From contig NZ_VFPV01000002.1 in the NCBI RefSeq assembly GCF_006716905.1, positions 496,001 to 560,000 on the forward strand: a stretch of 64,000 bases of DNA, given 5' to 3'. Both the position numbers and the translations under genes were made by a program. Below the pieces are notes generated by a model. That model saw only the letters and a program-made list of their open reading frames with translations, was not told the origin of the DNA and did not search any database. Positions within the stretch are counted from its first letter, which is position 1, and every line of letters begins with the position of its first letter. Below, piece by piece: positions 8,067 to 16,357 of the stretch. This DNA comes from Acidovorax temperans. Its GTDB lineage: Bacteria; Pseudomonadota; Gammaproteobacteria; Burkholderiales; Burkholderiaceae_C.

Positions 8067-9122
8067 ATGGCGAGCGAATCTCTGTCCCTGCCAGCTTTGC
8101 GAGGCGGCCTGCTGGCCTTACTGGCTGCGGCCTTGTTCGGCATCAGTACCCCCATGGTCCAGCGGCTGGGTGCAGGGCTGGGGGCGTTCACGACGGCCGC
8201 CCTGCTGTACGCTGGGGCGGCTGTCGTCGGTGCCTTGTCCCTGCGGACTGCCGCCCACGAGGCAAGGTTGCAGAGATCCGATGCCTGGCGCCTCATAGCT
8301 ATGGCGGGGTTCGGTGCCGCTCTGGGCCCTGTCGCCCTATCTTGGGGCCTGCAACACACGAGCGGCACCAGCGCGTCTCTCATGCTCACCTTGGAAGCTC
8401 TGTTCACCGCCACGCTGGCATGGTGGCTGTATAGCGAAACCATGGACCGCCGCGTGTGGGCCGCCATGCTTCTGTTGCTGGCGGGCGGCATGGCCTTGGT
8501 CATGGACCAGGGCCTGCAGGGCGGCACGCAGTTGCTCGGTCTACTGGCCGTGCTGCTGGCGACGGTGGCCTGGGGCGTGGACAACACCTTGTCCCGGGGA
8601 CTGGCTGAACGCGATCCCAGCCAGGTCGTGATGGCCAAGGCGTCGTTGGGGGCCGCTGCGACAGCCTGTCTTGCCATGTTGTGGGGAGAGCCATTGCCCT
8701 CCCTGACCGCTGCTCTAGGGCTCTTTGCCGTGGGGGCCACAGGGTATGGCTTGAGTCTTCGGATCTACCTTCTCGCGCAGCGGGCTTTTGGGGCGGCGCG
8801 GACTGGCTCCATGTTCGCCTTTGCACCTTTCATAGGTGCGGCTGTAGCGTTCGGCTTCGGTGAACGGTCTGCGGGGTGGCTGATGCTGCTCGGTGGTCTT
8901 CTGATGCTGGCGGGGGTGCTGCTGCATTTGGCAGAAAGCCACGGGCATGAACATGCGCATGAGCCGATGGAGCATGAGCATGCGCACCGCCACGACGATG
9001 GGCACCATACGCACTCGCATGACGTGATGCCCACAGGGAGCCATAGCCATGTGCACTCCCACGAACCAGTCACCCACGCCCATCCCCACGCGCCGGATAT
9101 CCACCACCAGCACAGACATTGA
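8067..9122 (+). CDS. DMT/EamA-family transporter with histidine-rich tail
   Basis: About 290 residues form ten predicted membrane helices in two EamA repeats ('LLALLAAALFGISTPM', 'LVALSWGL'-type segments, 'GSMFAFAPFIGAAVAF'). A cytoplasmic or periplasmic tail of about 60 residues with roughly 23 histidines follows, in HxH and HxxH spacing ('HEHAHEP', 'HHTHSH', 'HSHVHSH', 'HHQHRH'). DMT proteins export small metabolites; such tails are usual in metal transporters (CDF, ZIP, NicO). I infer metal efflux or metal sensing. Start ATG 8067 follows the upstream gene by 7 bases and removes a non-conserved N-terminal extension. Confidence 0.85.
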   Translation: MASESLSLPALRGGLLALLAAALFGISTPMVQRLGAGLGAFTTAALLYAGAAVVGALSLRTAAHEARLQRSDAWRLIAMAGFGAALGPVALSWGLQHTSGTSASLMLTLEALFTATLAWWLYSETMDRRVWAAMLLLLAGGMALVMDQGLQGGTQLLGLLAVLLATVAWGVDNTLSRGLAERDPSQVVMAKASLGAAATACLAMLWGEPLPSLTAALGLFAVGATGYGLSLRIYLLAQRAFGAARTGSMFAFAPFIGAAVAFGFGERSAGWLMLLGGLLMLAGVLLHLAESHGHEHAHEPMEHEHAHRHDDGHHTHSHDVMPTGSHSHVHSHEPVTHAHPHAPDIHHQHRH

Positions 9123-9160
9123 TCCGATCAGATGTCCCAAGACTGTCGAATGGAACTTTG

Positions 9161-9538
9161 ATGATGAAGAAAACGATGCTTTCGCTGGTTGCGGCGTTGG
9201 CATTCCTGATGATTTCGGGCTGCAGCACGCCTGTCTACGAGAATCGGTTCGCTTGGAACGAAGGCTGGAGAGTAGGCAAAGTGACCAAGGTGATCCCCGC
9301 AGATGAATTCTTTAAGATGGGTGGCTCTCGCTGCAGACAAATGGACCTCGGTCCCACTGACCAAGTTGCGGTCATCCGATGGCGGCAAGTCACCCGAACC
9401 CGTGGTCACTTCGCCAAAGTGGACCCGGGCTCCGGCATGTCTGTGGGCGACGAGGTCTACTTCAATGCCTGGGACTGCGAGCAACCGAAGATGGTCCGCA
9501 AGATTCCCCATGAGCCTCAGACGGAGCGCACGCCGTAG
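9161..9538 (+). CDS. Small lipoprotein, unknown function
   Basis: This is a 125-residue lipoprotein with start MMKKTMLSL and lipobox LMISGC (Cys about residue 20). The mature domain is beta-rich ('VAVIRWRQV', 'GDEVYFNAWDCE') and has two further cysteines. It lies 38 bases after the DMT gene in the same orientation, so it is the likely third gene of the operon. No family is recognised. Confidence 0.7.
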   Translation: MMKKTMLSLVAALAFLMISGCSTPVYENRFAWNEGWRVGKVTKVIPADEFFKMGGSRCRQMDLGPTDQVAVIRWRQVTRTRGHFAKVDPGSGMSVGDEVYFNAWDCEQPKMVRKIPHEPQTERTP

Positions 9539-9554
9539 AGGCTGACGTGACTCT

Positions 9555-9962
9555 TTACCGAGCCGGGGGAGCCATGTTCTTTCTGACTGTGCCTGCGTAC
9601 ACCACGCTCCCGGCATCCCGGTACTGCAGTTCTCCCCCCACACGAACCACGTCAAAGCAAACAGGGGACTCTTTGCTGACCTCGGGCAGCAGCAGGCACA
9701 GTTGGTTGTTCTGCGCGCTCCAGCGTCCGCTGCGCGTGCGGCCGTTCTCTGAACGCTCCAGGCGCCCATCCAGAAAGTAGTCATGCCCCCAATGGCGCCC
9801 GTCGGTGACATGGTGTCCGCCCACCGTGGCGCGAATCTGCGCCGTGGTCAGTTTGGTTTCAGGGGGCGCCGCGAAGGCGAAAGGCATCAGCATTCCGCAC
9901 AGAAAATGCGCCCACAGTCCCCTTGTGAAGCGGCGAGGCCACCGCACAGCAGCCGCCTTCAT
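9555..9962 (-). CDS. Secreted protein at the end of the chr operon
   Basis: The 135-residue protein has an N-terminal signal ('LWAHFLCGMLMPFAFA') and a short domain containing 'GHDYFLDGRLERSENGRTRSGRWSAQNNQLCL', which resembles small periplasmic proteins that read 'G..W...dg.lC'. Its start overlaps the stop of the ChrB-like gene by 4 bases, so it is the last gene of the chromate operon. It converges with the lipoprotein gene (16-base gap). Function unknown. Confidence 0.7.
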   Translation of the reverse strand: MKAAAVRWPRRFTRGLWAHFLCGMLMPFAFAAPPETKLTTAQIRATVGGHHVTDGRHWGHDYFLDGRLERSENGRTRSGRWSAQNNQLCLLLPEVSKESPVCFDVVRVGGELQYRDAGSVVYAGTVRKNMAPPAR

Positions 9963-10417
9963 GCCGCCATGCTCGGGGGCCAGTTATGGGTTTCTGCTTG
10001 GCACGACTGGCACCACGCATACAGCGCGTCGTACATCACCATGCCATGTCCGAGCATCTCGTGGTCGTTGCGAAAGGTCTTGGACAGACCGAGCGAGAGC
10101 GCGTAAAGCCCCGCAGACTGCGGCGCCAGGTCTAGCCTGGAGGTGTCTGCGCCCCGCACGATCACGGCCAGTTGCTGCAAGGCAGCATCAGTGAGGTCGT
10201 ACTTCTTGAGAAAAGCGTCAAAGCTGCACAGATCCCCCTCATGGGTCATTTCCACGCCCGGCACGTCGTAGGGTATCGCTCCGGTCTCTTGGGCCACCTG
10301 AAGCACGGAGGTTGCAGGCACATAGAGAAATTCTGGCGCCTGGTCGATGAACCGGGCAATCAGCCATGGGCAGGCAATGCGGTCGATCTTGGGACGCTCA
10401 CGAGTGACCCATTTCAT
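9959..10417 (-). CDS. Stand-alone ChrB C-terminal domain protein
   Basis: The 152 residues correspond to the C-terminal domain of ChrB ('RPKIDRIACPWLIARFIDQAPEFLYV', 'VEMTHEGDLCSFDAFLKKY'). The same pattern is in the full ChrB at 12587-13549 ('WVDRVASAWLIQRFIDPAARFVWL', 'ATFSHVGDRVTFEVLM'). Family members are called chromate resistance exported proteins, but this copy has no signal peptide. It overlaps both neighbours by 4 bases. It may bind chromate or Cr(III), or modulate the full-length regulator. Confidence 0.85.
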   Translation of the reverse strand: MKWVTRERPKIDRIACPWLIARFIDQAPEFLYVPATSVLQVAQETGAIPYDVPGVEMTHEGDLCSFDAFLKKYDLTDAALQQLAVIVRGADTSRLDLAPQSAGLYALSLGLSKTFRNDHEMLGHGMVMYDALYAWCQSCQAETHNWPPSMAA

Positions 10418-11334
10418 GCAGCACCTCTTTGAGCTTCCAGAGGCAGGCCAGCGGCTCGCCAGGCCTCGATGCCGCCCGCGATGTAGCGTGCATCAAGACC
10501 GCGTGCGCGCAGCGCCAGGACAGTGGAGCGGCCAATGTCCTTGCCTCGCAGGCAGTACAGCAGCACCGGCTTCGATGCATCGAGCTCCTGGCTCCACTCG
10601 TGTACCCGCGATGGATCGCGCCAGGATGCCCCCGGAATGACCTGGCCGCTCTGCAAATAATCCTCCTCGCGGCGCACATCAAGCGTGCCCGGCGCACCGG
10701 CCAGCGCAGCGCCCGTCTCGATGCTAAACGTCAGGGCATCCGCCTCGACGGCCGCCCCGTAGCGCTTGTAGACCTTGTCCCACGGGATGTTGGCCATGAA
10801 GGCATCCACATAGGCGCCCGCCTTGGCACCGAAGTCCAGGTGGTAAGCATGCTCGTACATGTCCAGCGCCAGCACGGGCGTGGCGCCGGCCAAGAGGTGC
10901 GTGTGGTCGGCAGCCCAGTGGTTGATGAGGCGGCTTTCGCGGGAAGACCAGGAGAGCAGTGCCCATCCCGATCCACCGCCCATGGCCTTGGCCAACCCGG
11001 TGAATTGGCTGCGCCAAGCCTCGACGGAGCCAAAGTCCCGGGTGAACGCAATGGATAAGCCACAGGAAGGCAGCACGCCGTTGCCTCCTAGGTTGTCGAA
11101 ATACAGCTCGTGCAGGAAGGCCGAGTTGGCGGCGATCAACTCCTCGCGCTTGAGACCGTTAATGGTGAAGGTGGCTGCGGCACTCCAGTCCAGCGCTGCG
11201 AGTTCGCTCCGTACGGCGTTCAGGCGCTTGACGGCACCCGCGTAGTTGTTTTCGTGGTGGCTGGTGATCAGGCGGCTCGACAGGCCAGAGAGTTGATCGG
11301 GGTTCAGCGTCAGCGGGCGGAGTTGGTAATTCAT
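10414..11334 (-). CDS. Fe/Mn superoxide dismutase fused to a rhodanese domain
   Basis: The 306-residue protein joins two chr-operon functions. Residues 1-200 are a Fe/Mn SOD ('SHHENNYAGAVKRLN', 'FLHELYFDNLGG', and the metal-site signature DMYEHAYHLDFG), the ChrC type. Residues about 210-300 are a rhodanese ('TLDVRREEDYL', active-site loop YCLRGKDIGRS), the ChrE type. ChrC is thought to remove superoxide formed during chromate reduction. Start ATG 11334 has a GGAG site 8 bases upstream. The chrA stop is 25 bases before it. Confidence 0.88.
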   Translation of the reverse strand: MNYQLRPLTLNPDQLSGLSSRLITSHHENNYAGAVKRLNAVRSELAALDWSAAATFTINGLKREELIAANSAFLHELYFDNLGGNGVLPSCGLSIAFTRDFGSVEAWRSQFTGLAKAMGGGSGWALLSWSSRESRLINHWAADHTHLLAGATPVLALDMYEHAYHLDFGAKAGAYVDAFMANIPWDKVYKRYGAAVEADALTFSIETGAALAGAPGTLDVRREEDYLQSGQVIPGASWRDPSRVHEWSQELDASKPVLLYCLRGKDIGRSTVLALRARGLDARYIAGGIEAWRAAGLPLEAQRGAA

Positions 11335-11359
11335 GATGTTCTCCATCAAATGGTCAGTG

Positions 11360-12562
11360 TCAGACGTGGGCAACCAGCGGATAGACGGCCAGGCCGATCA
11401 AGGCTGCGGCAAGCACCACCACAGGCTCGGGCAGCTTCTTGAACCGCCACAGAACCGCTGCGGTGGCGAAAAACAGTGCTGCAGTGGGTAGATCAACGAT
11501 GGACCGCTGGCCCAATACGACTACGGCCCCTGCAATGGCACCGACGGCGGCGGCGGTGACGCCATCCACGAAAGCGACCACGCCGGGATGCTTGCCGTGC
11601 TTCTTAAAGTACGGCGCAGGGATCACTGTGAGCAGATAACAGGGCAGAAAAGTCGCTGCTGCCGCGACAACCGCGCCCCAGAAGCCGCTGGTCAGGAAGC
11701 CGATGAACCCGGTGGTGATAACGACCGGGCCTGGGGTGATCATGGCCACGGCCACGGCGTCCACGAACTGGCGGTCCGTGAGCCATGCGTACTCTTTGAC
11801 CACTCCGCCGTAGAGGAACGGCACGATGGCCAAGCCGCTGCCAAAGACGAAGGCGCCCGCATAGGTGAAGTAGGCCGCGATCTGCCCCAGCTTGTGCCAG
11901 TCGAGGTTCTCCAGACTGAGGGCGCCTGCAATAGGTGCCGCCCACGCTATGCTGTGCAGTTGGCCGCCGGTTCGCTTCAACGGGCCGCGCACGGCCCATA
12001 CCAACAAACCCGCGCCCAGGAATACCCAGATCACCTCGGACTGGGTGATGATGGTTACCCCCGCGCTGACCAGGTAGATGGCCCACAGCAGTCTGTCCTT
12101 GCCAACGCTCTTGGTTGTGAGCTTGTAGGCACTCAGGGCAATGATGCCGATGACGGAAGCTCCAACGCCATATAACACGGCTTGCATCCAGGAGATGCCG
12201 CCGTAGGCTTTGTAGGCTACACCCAGTGCAACCACCATCACAAAGGATGGCAGCACAAACGCCAGCCCAACCAGCGTGGCGCCCCACAAGCGGAAATGCA
12301 CGTACCCGAGGTATATGGCCAACTGCGCCGCCAGAGGACCCGGCATGAGCTGTGCCAATGCCATGCCTTCCTTGTAATCGGCATCTGAAATCCAGCCGCG
12401 TTGCTCTACCAGATCGCGGTACATGTAGCCGACCAGTGCCACCGGGCCGCCAAAGCCCAGTGTGCCCAGGCGCAGCATGTAGAGCACCAGTTGCCACAGC
12501 GTGTAGCTTGGAACAGTTTCCGCGCCGTCATCGGGCGCGGCCGTTATTTTGAGATCGTTCAT
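11360..12562 (-). CDS. chrA: Chromate transporter ChrA, copy 2
   Basis: This is a 400-residue CHR-family permease with both repeats: 'RLGTLGFGGPVALVGYMYRDLVEQRGW' and 'LAQLMPGPLAAQLAIYLGYV' in the first, 'GAFVFGSGLAIVPFLYGGVV' and 'VAVAMITPGPVVITTGFIGF' in the second. The start at 12562 is preferred because AGGA lies 6 bases upstream; ATG 12568 abuts the site. It follows chrB by 24 bases, the standard chrBA order, and is the main chromate exporter of the operon. Confidence 0.93.
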   Translation of the reverse strand: MNDLKITAAPDDGAETVPSYTLWQLVLYMLRLGTLGFGGPVALVGYMYRDLVEQRGWISDADYKEGMALAQLMPGPLAAQLAIYLGYVHFRLWGATLVGLAFVLPSFVMVVALGVAYKAYGGISWMQAVLYGVGASVIGIIALSAYKLTTKSVGKDRLLWAIYLVSAGVTIITQSEVIWVFLGAGLLVWAVRGPLKRTGGQLHSIAWAAPIAGALSLENLDWHKLGQIAAYFTYAGAFVFGSGLAIVPFLYGGVVKEYAWLTDRQFVDAVAVAMITPGPVVITTGFIGFLTSGFWGAVVAAAATFLPCYLLTVIPAPYFKKHGKHPGVVAFVDGVTAAAVGAIAGAVVVLGQRSIVDLPTAALFFATAAVLWRFKKLPEPVVVLAAALIGLAVYPLVAHV

Positions 12563-12586
12563 GTTCATTCCTGAGGTGGTGAGGTA

Positions 12587-13549
12587 CTAAGGCTTACGAA
12601 GGGTCGAGAAATGGGCATGGAGCGAATCCAGCACCCCGCCCACGTCAGCCAACAGTGCGTCGTCGTCCGGCCAGCGCTTGCGTGCACCGGCCAGCACAGC
12701 CTCGAAGCCGCTGGCTTCGGGTGTGGCAGTGCCTCCCACGTCCAGGGCATGCACCATGGCCCCCAGGCGCTGGAGGCCGCGATCTCCGTCCAGGCCAAAG
12801 CTCGCCATCAGCACCTCAAACGTCACCCGGTCGCCAACGTGGGAGAAAGTCGCTCCGTCGAAATCGAAACCCAGCGCATCAGCAGGACAGTCGGCGGGCA
12901 AGTCCAGCCACACAAAGCGCGCAGCGGGGTCAATGAAGCGTTGGATGAGCCAAGCACTTGCCACGCGATCTACCCAGAGATGGCGGCGTGTTGCCCACAG
13001 GCGCCCCTGGTACTGCATGCGGTCACGCCGGGCAATGCGGCCCGCTGCGGCCTGGGGTTCGCCGGGTGACTGGATGGCTTCGACCGCGTTCGTGAAGTCC
13101 CGCCATTGGGCTTCGGCACGGATGGAGGATTCACCCGGAAAGAAGTCGATCTTGCGGATGGCCTCGTAGGTGCGCGCGTGCCGACGCTGAAGGCGCTGAA
13201 GCTCGGCGGCAGGCAGCGTGGAAATAAGCTGGCGCGCTTGCGCCAACTCTTCAAGCCATGGCGCGTAGTCGGCCGCTCGATCAAACAGCGCTTGGTAGGC
13301 TGCTTGCTCAGCCATGTCCTTCGCTTGAACACGCAGCAGCCAAGCTTGCCCGCCTTCTTGCAGGGCCTCGTCGGCCAGGGTTTGTAGCTGCGCAGCCTGC
13401 TCCGCCTGTGCGGGCAGCAGATAGGTGCCGTCGCGCAAGGCGGCACAGCCCTGTGCCTTGACGGCACGCCAGATCCGCATGCGCGCTGTGGCCGCCGCGG
13501 ATGGGAGGCTGACGACGAAAGCCAGCCAAGTGTCAGAGGTGAGAGACAT
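12587..13549 (-). CDS. chrB: ChrB, chromate-responsive regulator
   Basis: The 320-residue protein has an N-terminal domain ('WLAFVVSLPSAAATARMRIWRAVKAQGCAALRDGTYLLP', a PaaX-like winged helix typical of ChrB). A helical linker leads to the C-terminal ChrB domain ('WVDRVASAWLIQRFIDP'). Full-length ChrB is known as a chromate-sensing repressor of chrBA operons. It is the first gene of the five-gene operon and lies 38 bases downstream of the dyad at 13587-13604. Confidence 0.92.
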   Translation of the reverse strand: MSLTSDTWLAFVVSLPSAAATARMRIWRAVKAQGCAALRDGTYLLPAQAEQAAQLQTLADEALQEGGQAWLLRVQAKDMAEQAAYQALFDRAADYAPWLEELAQARQLISTLPAAELQRLQRRHARTYEAIRKIDFFPGESSIRAEAQWRDFTNAVEAIQSPGEPQAAAGRIARRDRMQYQGRLWATRRHLWVDRVASAWLIQRFIDPAARFVWLDLPADCPADALGFDFDGATFSHVGDRVTFEVLMASFGLDGDRGLQRLGAMVHALDVGGTATPEASGFEAVLAGARKRWPDDDALLADVGGVLDSLHAHFSTLRKP

Positions 13550-13586
13550 GACGGCAGCTTAGCGAGCCGTCACGAATGCTGCAACA

Positions 13587-13604
13587 ATGTAGCGATCTCT
13601 ACAT
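13587..13604. promoter_or_regulatory. chrB: Candidate ChrB operator
   Basis: A perfect dyad, ATGTAG-(6)-CTACAT, lies upstream of chrB, 38 bases from its start codon, where a repressor would block the promoter. No second copy is seen before the other ChrA or the plus-strand operon. Assignment to ChrB is inferred from position. 13605-13760 contains no gene I can support. Confidence 0.5.
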
Positions 13605-13760
13605 AACCTCGAATGGATTGGCTGCTCGCTTCACTACTTGCGGGGTCAGCAGAATGGCCGCTTCTATGCACAAACTACGCATTCAGAGGCGGAACGGTAA
13701 CGACCGCAAACGCTGCGGAGCCGACCTTGACGGTGTTTGGTCTGTTGAACAATCAAGGGT

Positions 13761-14381
13761 CTACAGGAGACTCACAGAATTGCGCTCCAACCACCAGCAA
13801 GCAAACTCGTGCAGATCCGCATGGTGTGAATCTGCCAGTGTCAGCACCTCTCCGGTATTTGGGCTTCCATTCGGATCGCGGACAACCAGCGCCTTGTGGA
13901 TGTTGGGGCCGACACCGGCGAAATACGGCCCAAAGTCATCCACGAATGCCAGCGGTTTCAGTTCTCTCAGTGCCGCAGCCTTTGGACTCTCCAGGGGAGC
14001 ATGCAGGCTGGTGGTGATGACCCTAGTGATCGGAAAGCCCAGCGAAAGCAGGTTCTGCTTGCGGGCTAGCGCGTGCCGGGCGTCGAGAGCGGTGATACAA
14101 ACCAGTTCATAGCCGTTGTTCGCAAGGAGTTCGCAGGCTTTCAGAGCGCCGCCAACGGCAGGAATAGAACTCCAGAACACCTCATCGAAATGCGCTCGGA
14201 AATCTTCCAGCGCTCGCCCTGTCAACTGGGGCACACCCCATCGTTGCATGGGCCAATATGCGTAGGGATCGTGCTCGACCGGGACGGTCCCTGAATACTT
14301 CGCCCAGGCATTGGCATACGCTTTCGCGTAGTCCAACAAGACTCCGTCGGCGTCGAGTGCAATGGTTCTGGTATCGGACAC
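13761..14381 (-). CDS. HAD-superfamily hydrolase
   Basis: The 206-residue protein has HAD motif I as DADGVLLDY, a motif II threonine in 'ELVCITALDARHA', and 'LAFVDDFGPYFAGV' as the acidic motif III/IV. A helical cap lies between. It is a probable phosphatase; the substrate cannot be told. It is monocistronic, between the chr operon and the gene-less stretch before the IS5-family element. Confidence 0.8.
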   Translation of the reverse strand: MSDTRTIALDADGVLLDYAKAYANAWAKYSGTVPVEHDPYAYWPMQRWGVPQLTGRALEDFRAHFDEVFWSSIPAVGGALKACELLANNGYELVCITALDARHALARKQNLLSLGFPITRVITTSLHAPLESPKAAALRELKPLAFVDDFGPYFAGVGPNIHKALVVRDPNGSPNTGEVLTLADSHHADLHEFACWWLERNSVSLL

Positions 14382-14885
14382 TTTGATGGATCAACGATGG
14401 GAAATTTCGATAACTGTTAGGTTGTACCTATGCTGCAGCCCCCGAGCATTCGGCGCAACCCCCAGTCGGACGTTTCGCATCCGAACCGCTAATAGCGCAA
14501 TGCACAGCGCCGGTTCCAGCGGAATCTGTCCTTCGAGCGTCGGAGCTGAAAAAACGCCATCGGTCGCCTACCCAATGACCTCAATGTGTCGCACGCCGTG
14601 CGCTTTCTCGAAGTGGACAGACCGCAATTGCTGTCAAAGGGGGCATCGATGTTGTTGCATGGACGGTCGCGATGAGTCGCAGCCAGTGTGTTCGACTGAC
14701 CATCGGCATGCCGTCGCGAGATGACTTGTGGTCTGTATGTCAAGTGCTTACACAAGGGACCGTGGATCGCCCATTATTGAGTCGGCATCAACCAACTTGA
14801 ACTCCTCCATGCTTGACGAAGTGCCTTGCAAGGCCTCGACAGGCTTAGCCTGAACGGTTGGTTTAAGTTCAAAGGTGCCTACTCA
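14382..14885. other. Gene-less stretch before the IS5-family element
   Basis: I see no supported gene. Near its end, 14833-14858 carries the dyad AGGCTTAGCCT within a word of the form CCTCGACAGGCTTAGCCTGAACGG. This is a variant of an intergenic palindrome very common in Comamonadaceae and other proteobacteria (CTTCGACAGGCTCAGCCCGAACGG type). The rest may be decayed sequence at the edge of the integrated element. Confidence 0.5.
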
Positions 14886-15758
14886 GAGCGGCTAACAAAA
14901 CGGAAGAAGATTGCGAATGCAGATGACGCAGCAAGCCAGGGAAAGCAGGGCCACATGAACGTCGATGCGGCGCTCGAAGCGGGTGCGCAGCTTGCCAAAG
15001 GCAGCGAGCCAGGCATGGGTGCGCTCGACAACCCACCGATGGCGCCCGAGCCGGTCATTGCGCTCGATGCCTTTGCGGGCGATGCGATCCTGGATGCCTC
15101 GGCGCTTGAGGTGGGCACGGCCCCGAGGGTAGTCATAACCTTTGTCCGCATGCAGCTTCTCGGGCCAGCGGCGGCGCCTGCCGCGTTTGCCGCCCACCGC
15201 TGGCAATGCGTCAACCAGCTCATCGAACACCACCGAGTCATGGCGGTTGGCTCCGGTGACGCAAAAGATCAGCGGGATGCCCTGGCGGTCCGTGATGATG
15301 TGGCGCTTGCTGCCGAGTTTGCCCCGGTCCGTGGGGTTGGAGCCCGTATACGGGCCCCCCGGGGGCTGGGCACGCTGGCCCCATCCACGCTGGCGCGGCT
15401 GAAGTCAAGTTTGTCTGCACTGCGCAGTTCGTCCAGTAACGCCAGATGCAGACGGTGCCACACACCGGCGGCCTGCCAGTCACGCAGTCGTCTCCAGCAG
15501 GTCATGCCACTGCCAAAGCCCAGTTCCTGGGGCAGGTGCTCCCAAGGCGTGCCCGTGCGCAGCACGAACAGGAGGCCATTCAAGGCCAGCTCATCACTCA
15601 GTCGCGGCCTGCCGCCCTTGGGCGAGGGCTTCGCGGCCGGCAGCAACGGCTCAAGCCTTTTGTACAGCGCCGCGCTGATTTCTTTGTTCCTGTTTTTTCC
15701 CATGCCGTATCAAATGCACATCGGGCATTGGGCGATGACAGGCTTTTGTTAGCCGCTC
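14886..15758 (-). mobile_element. IS5-family element (IS427-like), copy A, 873 bp
   Basis: It is bounded by inverted repeats GAGCGGCTAACAAAA (left) and TTTTGTTAGCCGCTC (right), and flanked by a 3-bp duplication TCA (14883-14885 and 15759-15761), fitting the TNA targets of this group. Length and ends match copy B at 27302-28174. It inserted at the stop codon of the RHH gene but regenerates the stop, so that gene is intact. Confidence 0.9.
14892..15703 (-). CDS. IS5-family transposase, two frames (copy A)
   Basis: The upstream frame (15703 to 15269) encodes 'MGKNRNKEISAALYKRLEPLLP...GTPWEHLPQELGFGSGMTCWRRLRDW'. The downstream frame (to 14892) carries 'HADKGYD' and 'WVVERTHAWLAAFGKLRTRFER', supplying the D and E of the DDE triad. 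The frames meet near a C6G5 run (about 15354-15366), consistent with the programmed frameshift used by this group to make the full enzyme. The same organisation in copy B argues against decay. Confidence 0.85.
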
Positions 15759-15986
15759 TCAATAGTCAGCGGATTTTTTCTTTGCCGAAATGGCCTTGCC
15801 TTCTGTTGTTCGGCGGTCCGCATCAGTTTGCTTCACGGATACCCCGAGGTAACTCTCAAGGGCAAAGCGAACCACGTCAGACCGCGTAGGAATGACCTTC
15901 AGCGTCGATGCAAGCTCGATGCGCTTCTTGTCGATGAGCTCTTCCAACTCATCGCTCACCCTTATGTTTAGTTGATTTCGGCTCAT
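15759..15986 (-). CDS. Small ribbon-helix-helix DNA-binding protein
   Basis: The 75-residue protein begins 'MSRNQLNIRVSDELEELIDKKRIELA', a beta-strand plus helix typical of RHH regulators, then 'IPTRSDVVRFALESYL' (second helix), and a lysine-rich tail. It lies divergent from the excisionase-integrase genes across a 125-base control region, so it probably regulates them. Its stop codon coincides with the target duplication of IS copy A. Confidence 0.72.
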   Translation of the reverse strand: MSRNQLNIRVSDELEELIDKKRIELASTLKVIPTRSDVVRFALESYLGVSVKQTDADRRTTEGKAISAKKKSADY

Positions 15987-16026
15987 GTGCTTCTCGGCTG
16001 ATTCGGCATTCTAAGGGGTCAACAAT

Positions 16027-16091
16027 CTTTATTGCTAGACGAGTTGACAATGTGTTTGTGCGACATACAATAAAGACGTCTATCAATAAAG
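16027..16091 (+). promoter_or_regulatory. Promoter and candidate operators for the excisionase-integrase genes
   Basis: A sigma-70 type promoter is visible: TTGACA (16044-16049), 16-base spacer, TACAAT (16066-16071). The word CAATAAAG occurs at 16068-16075 and 16084-16091, and inverted (CTTTATTG) at 16027-16034, so one copy overlaps the -10 box. These are probable binding sites for the divergently encoded RHH protein or the excisionase. The xis start at 16112 has a GGAG site. Confidence 0.6.
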
Positions 16092-16111
16092 CTGAATGAC
16101 GAAGGAGAAAT

Positions 16112-16357
16112 ATGGAAACTGAACTACTAACCACAGAGGAACTTTCTGCCCGGATCAAGTACGACGTGCGGACTATTCGCGAGCGATTGAAGGACAGCGT
16201 CCTACTTGAGGGGATTCATTACTTTCGTCCCTTTGGTGGAAGAAAGATCCTCTACCGTTGGGAGGCCATTCAACGAGACATGATGCGGGTCTCAGTTGCG
16301 AGACCCACGGGGATGAGCGCCATCCCGATGGCCAATGGAGGTGTACTTCATGGGTAG
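16112..16357 (+). CDS. Excisionase-like HTH protein
   Basis: The 81-residue protein has an N-terminal MerR/excisionase-like helix-turn-helix ('LTTEELSARIKYDVRTIRERLKD') and a wing-like 'YFRPFGGRKILYRWEAI'. A GGAG site precedes the ATG. Its stop overlaps the integrase start (ATGGGTAG), a layout typical of xis-int pairs. It probably directs excision and modulates the upstream promoter. Confidence 0.75.
   Translation: METELLTTEELSARIKYDVRTIRERLKDSVLLEGIHYFRPFGGRKILYRWEAIQRDMMRVSVARPTGMSAIPMANGGVLHG

Noticed and set aside
14489..14755. Minus-strand frame of 88 residues in the gap before IS copy A
   Set aside because: Arg/Cys-rich composition, no ribosome site and no family; treated as non-coding.
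15349..15370. Frame change in the IS5-family transposase read as a pseudogene
   Set aside because: Copy B has the same change at an equivalent C/G run, fitting programmed frameshifting rather than decay.
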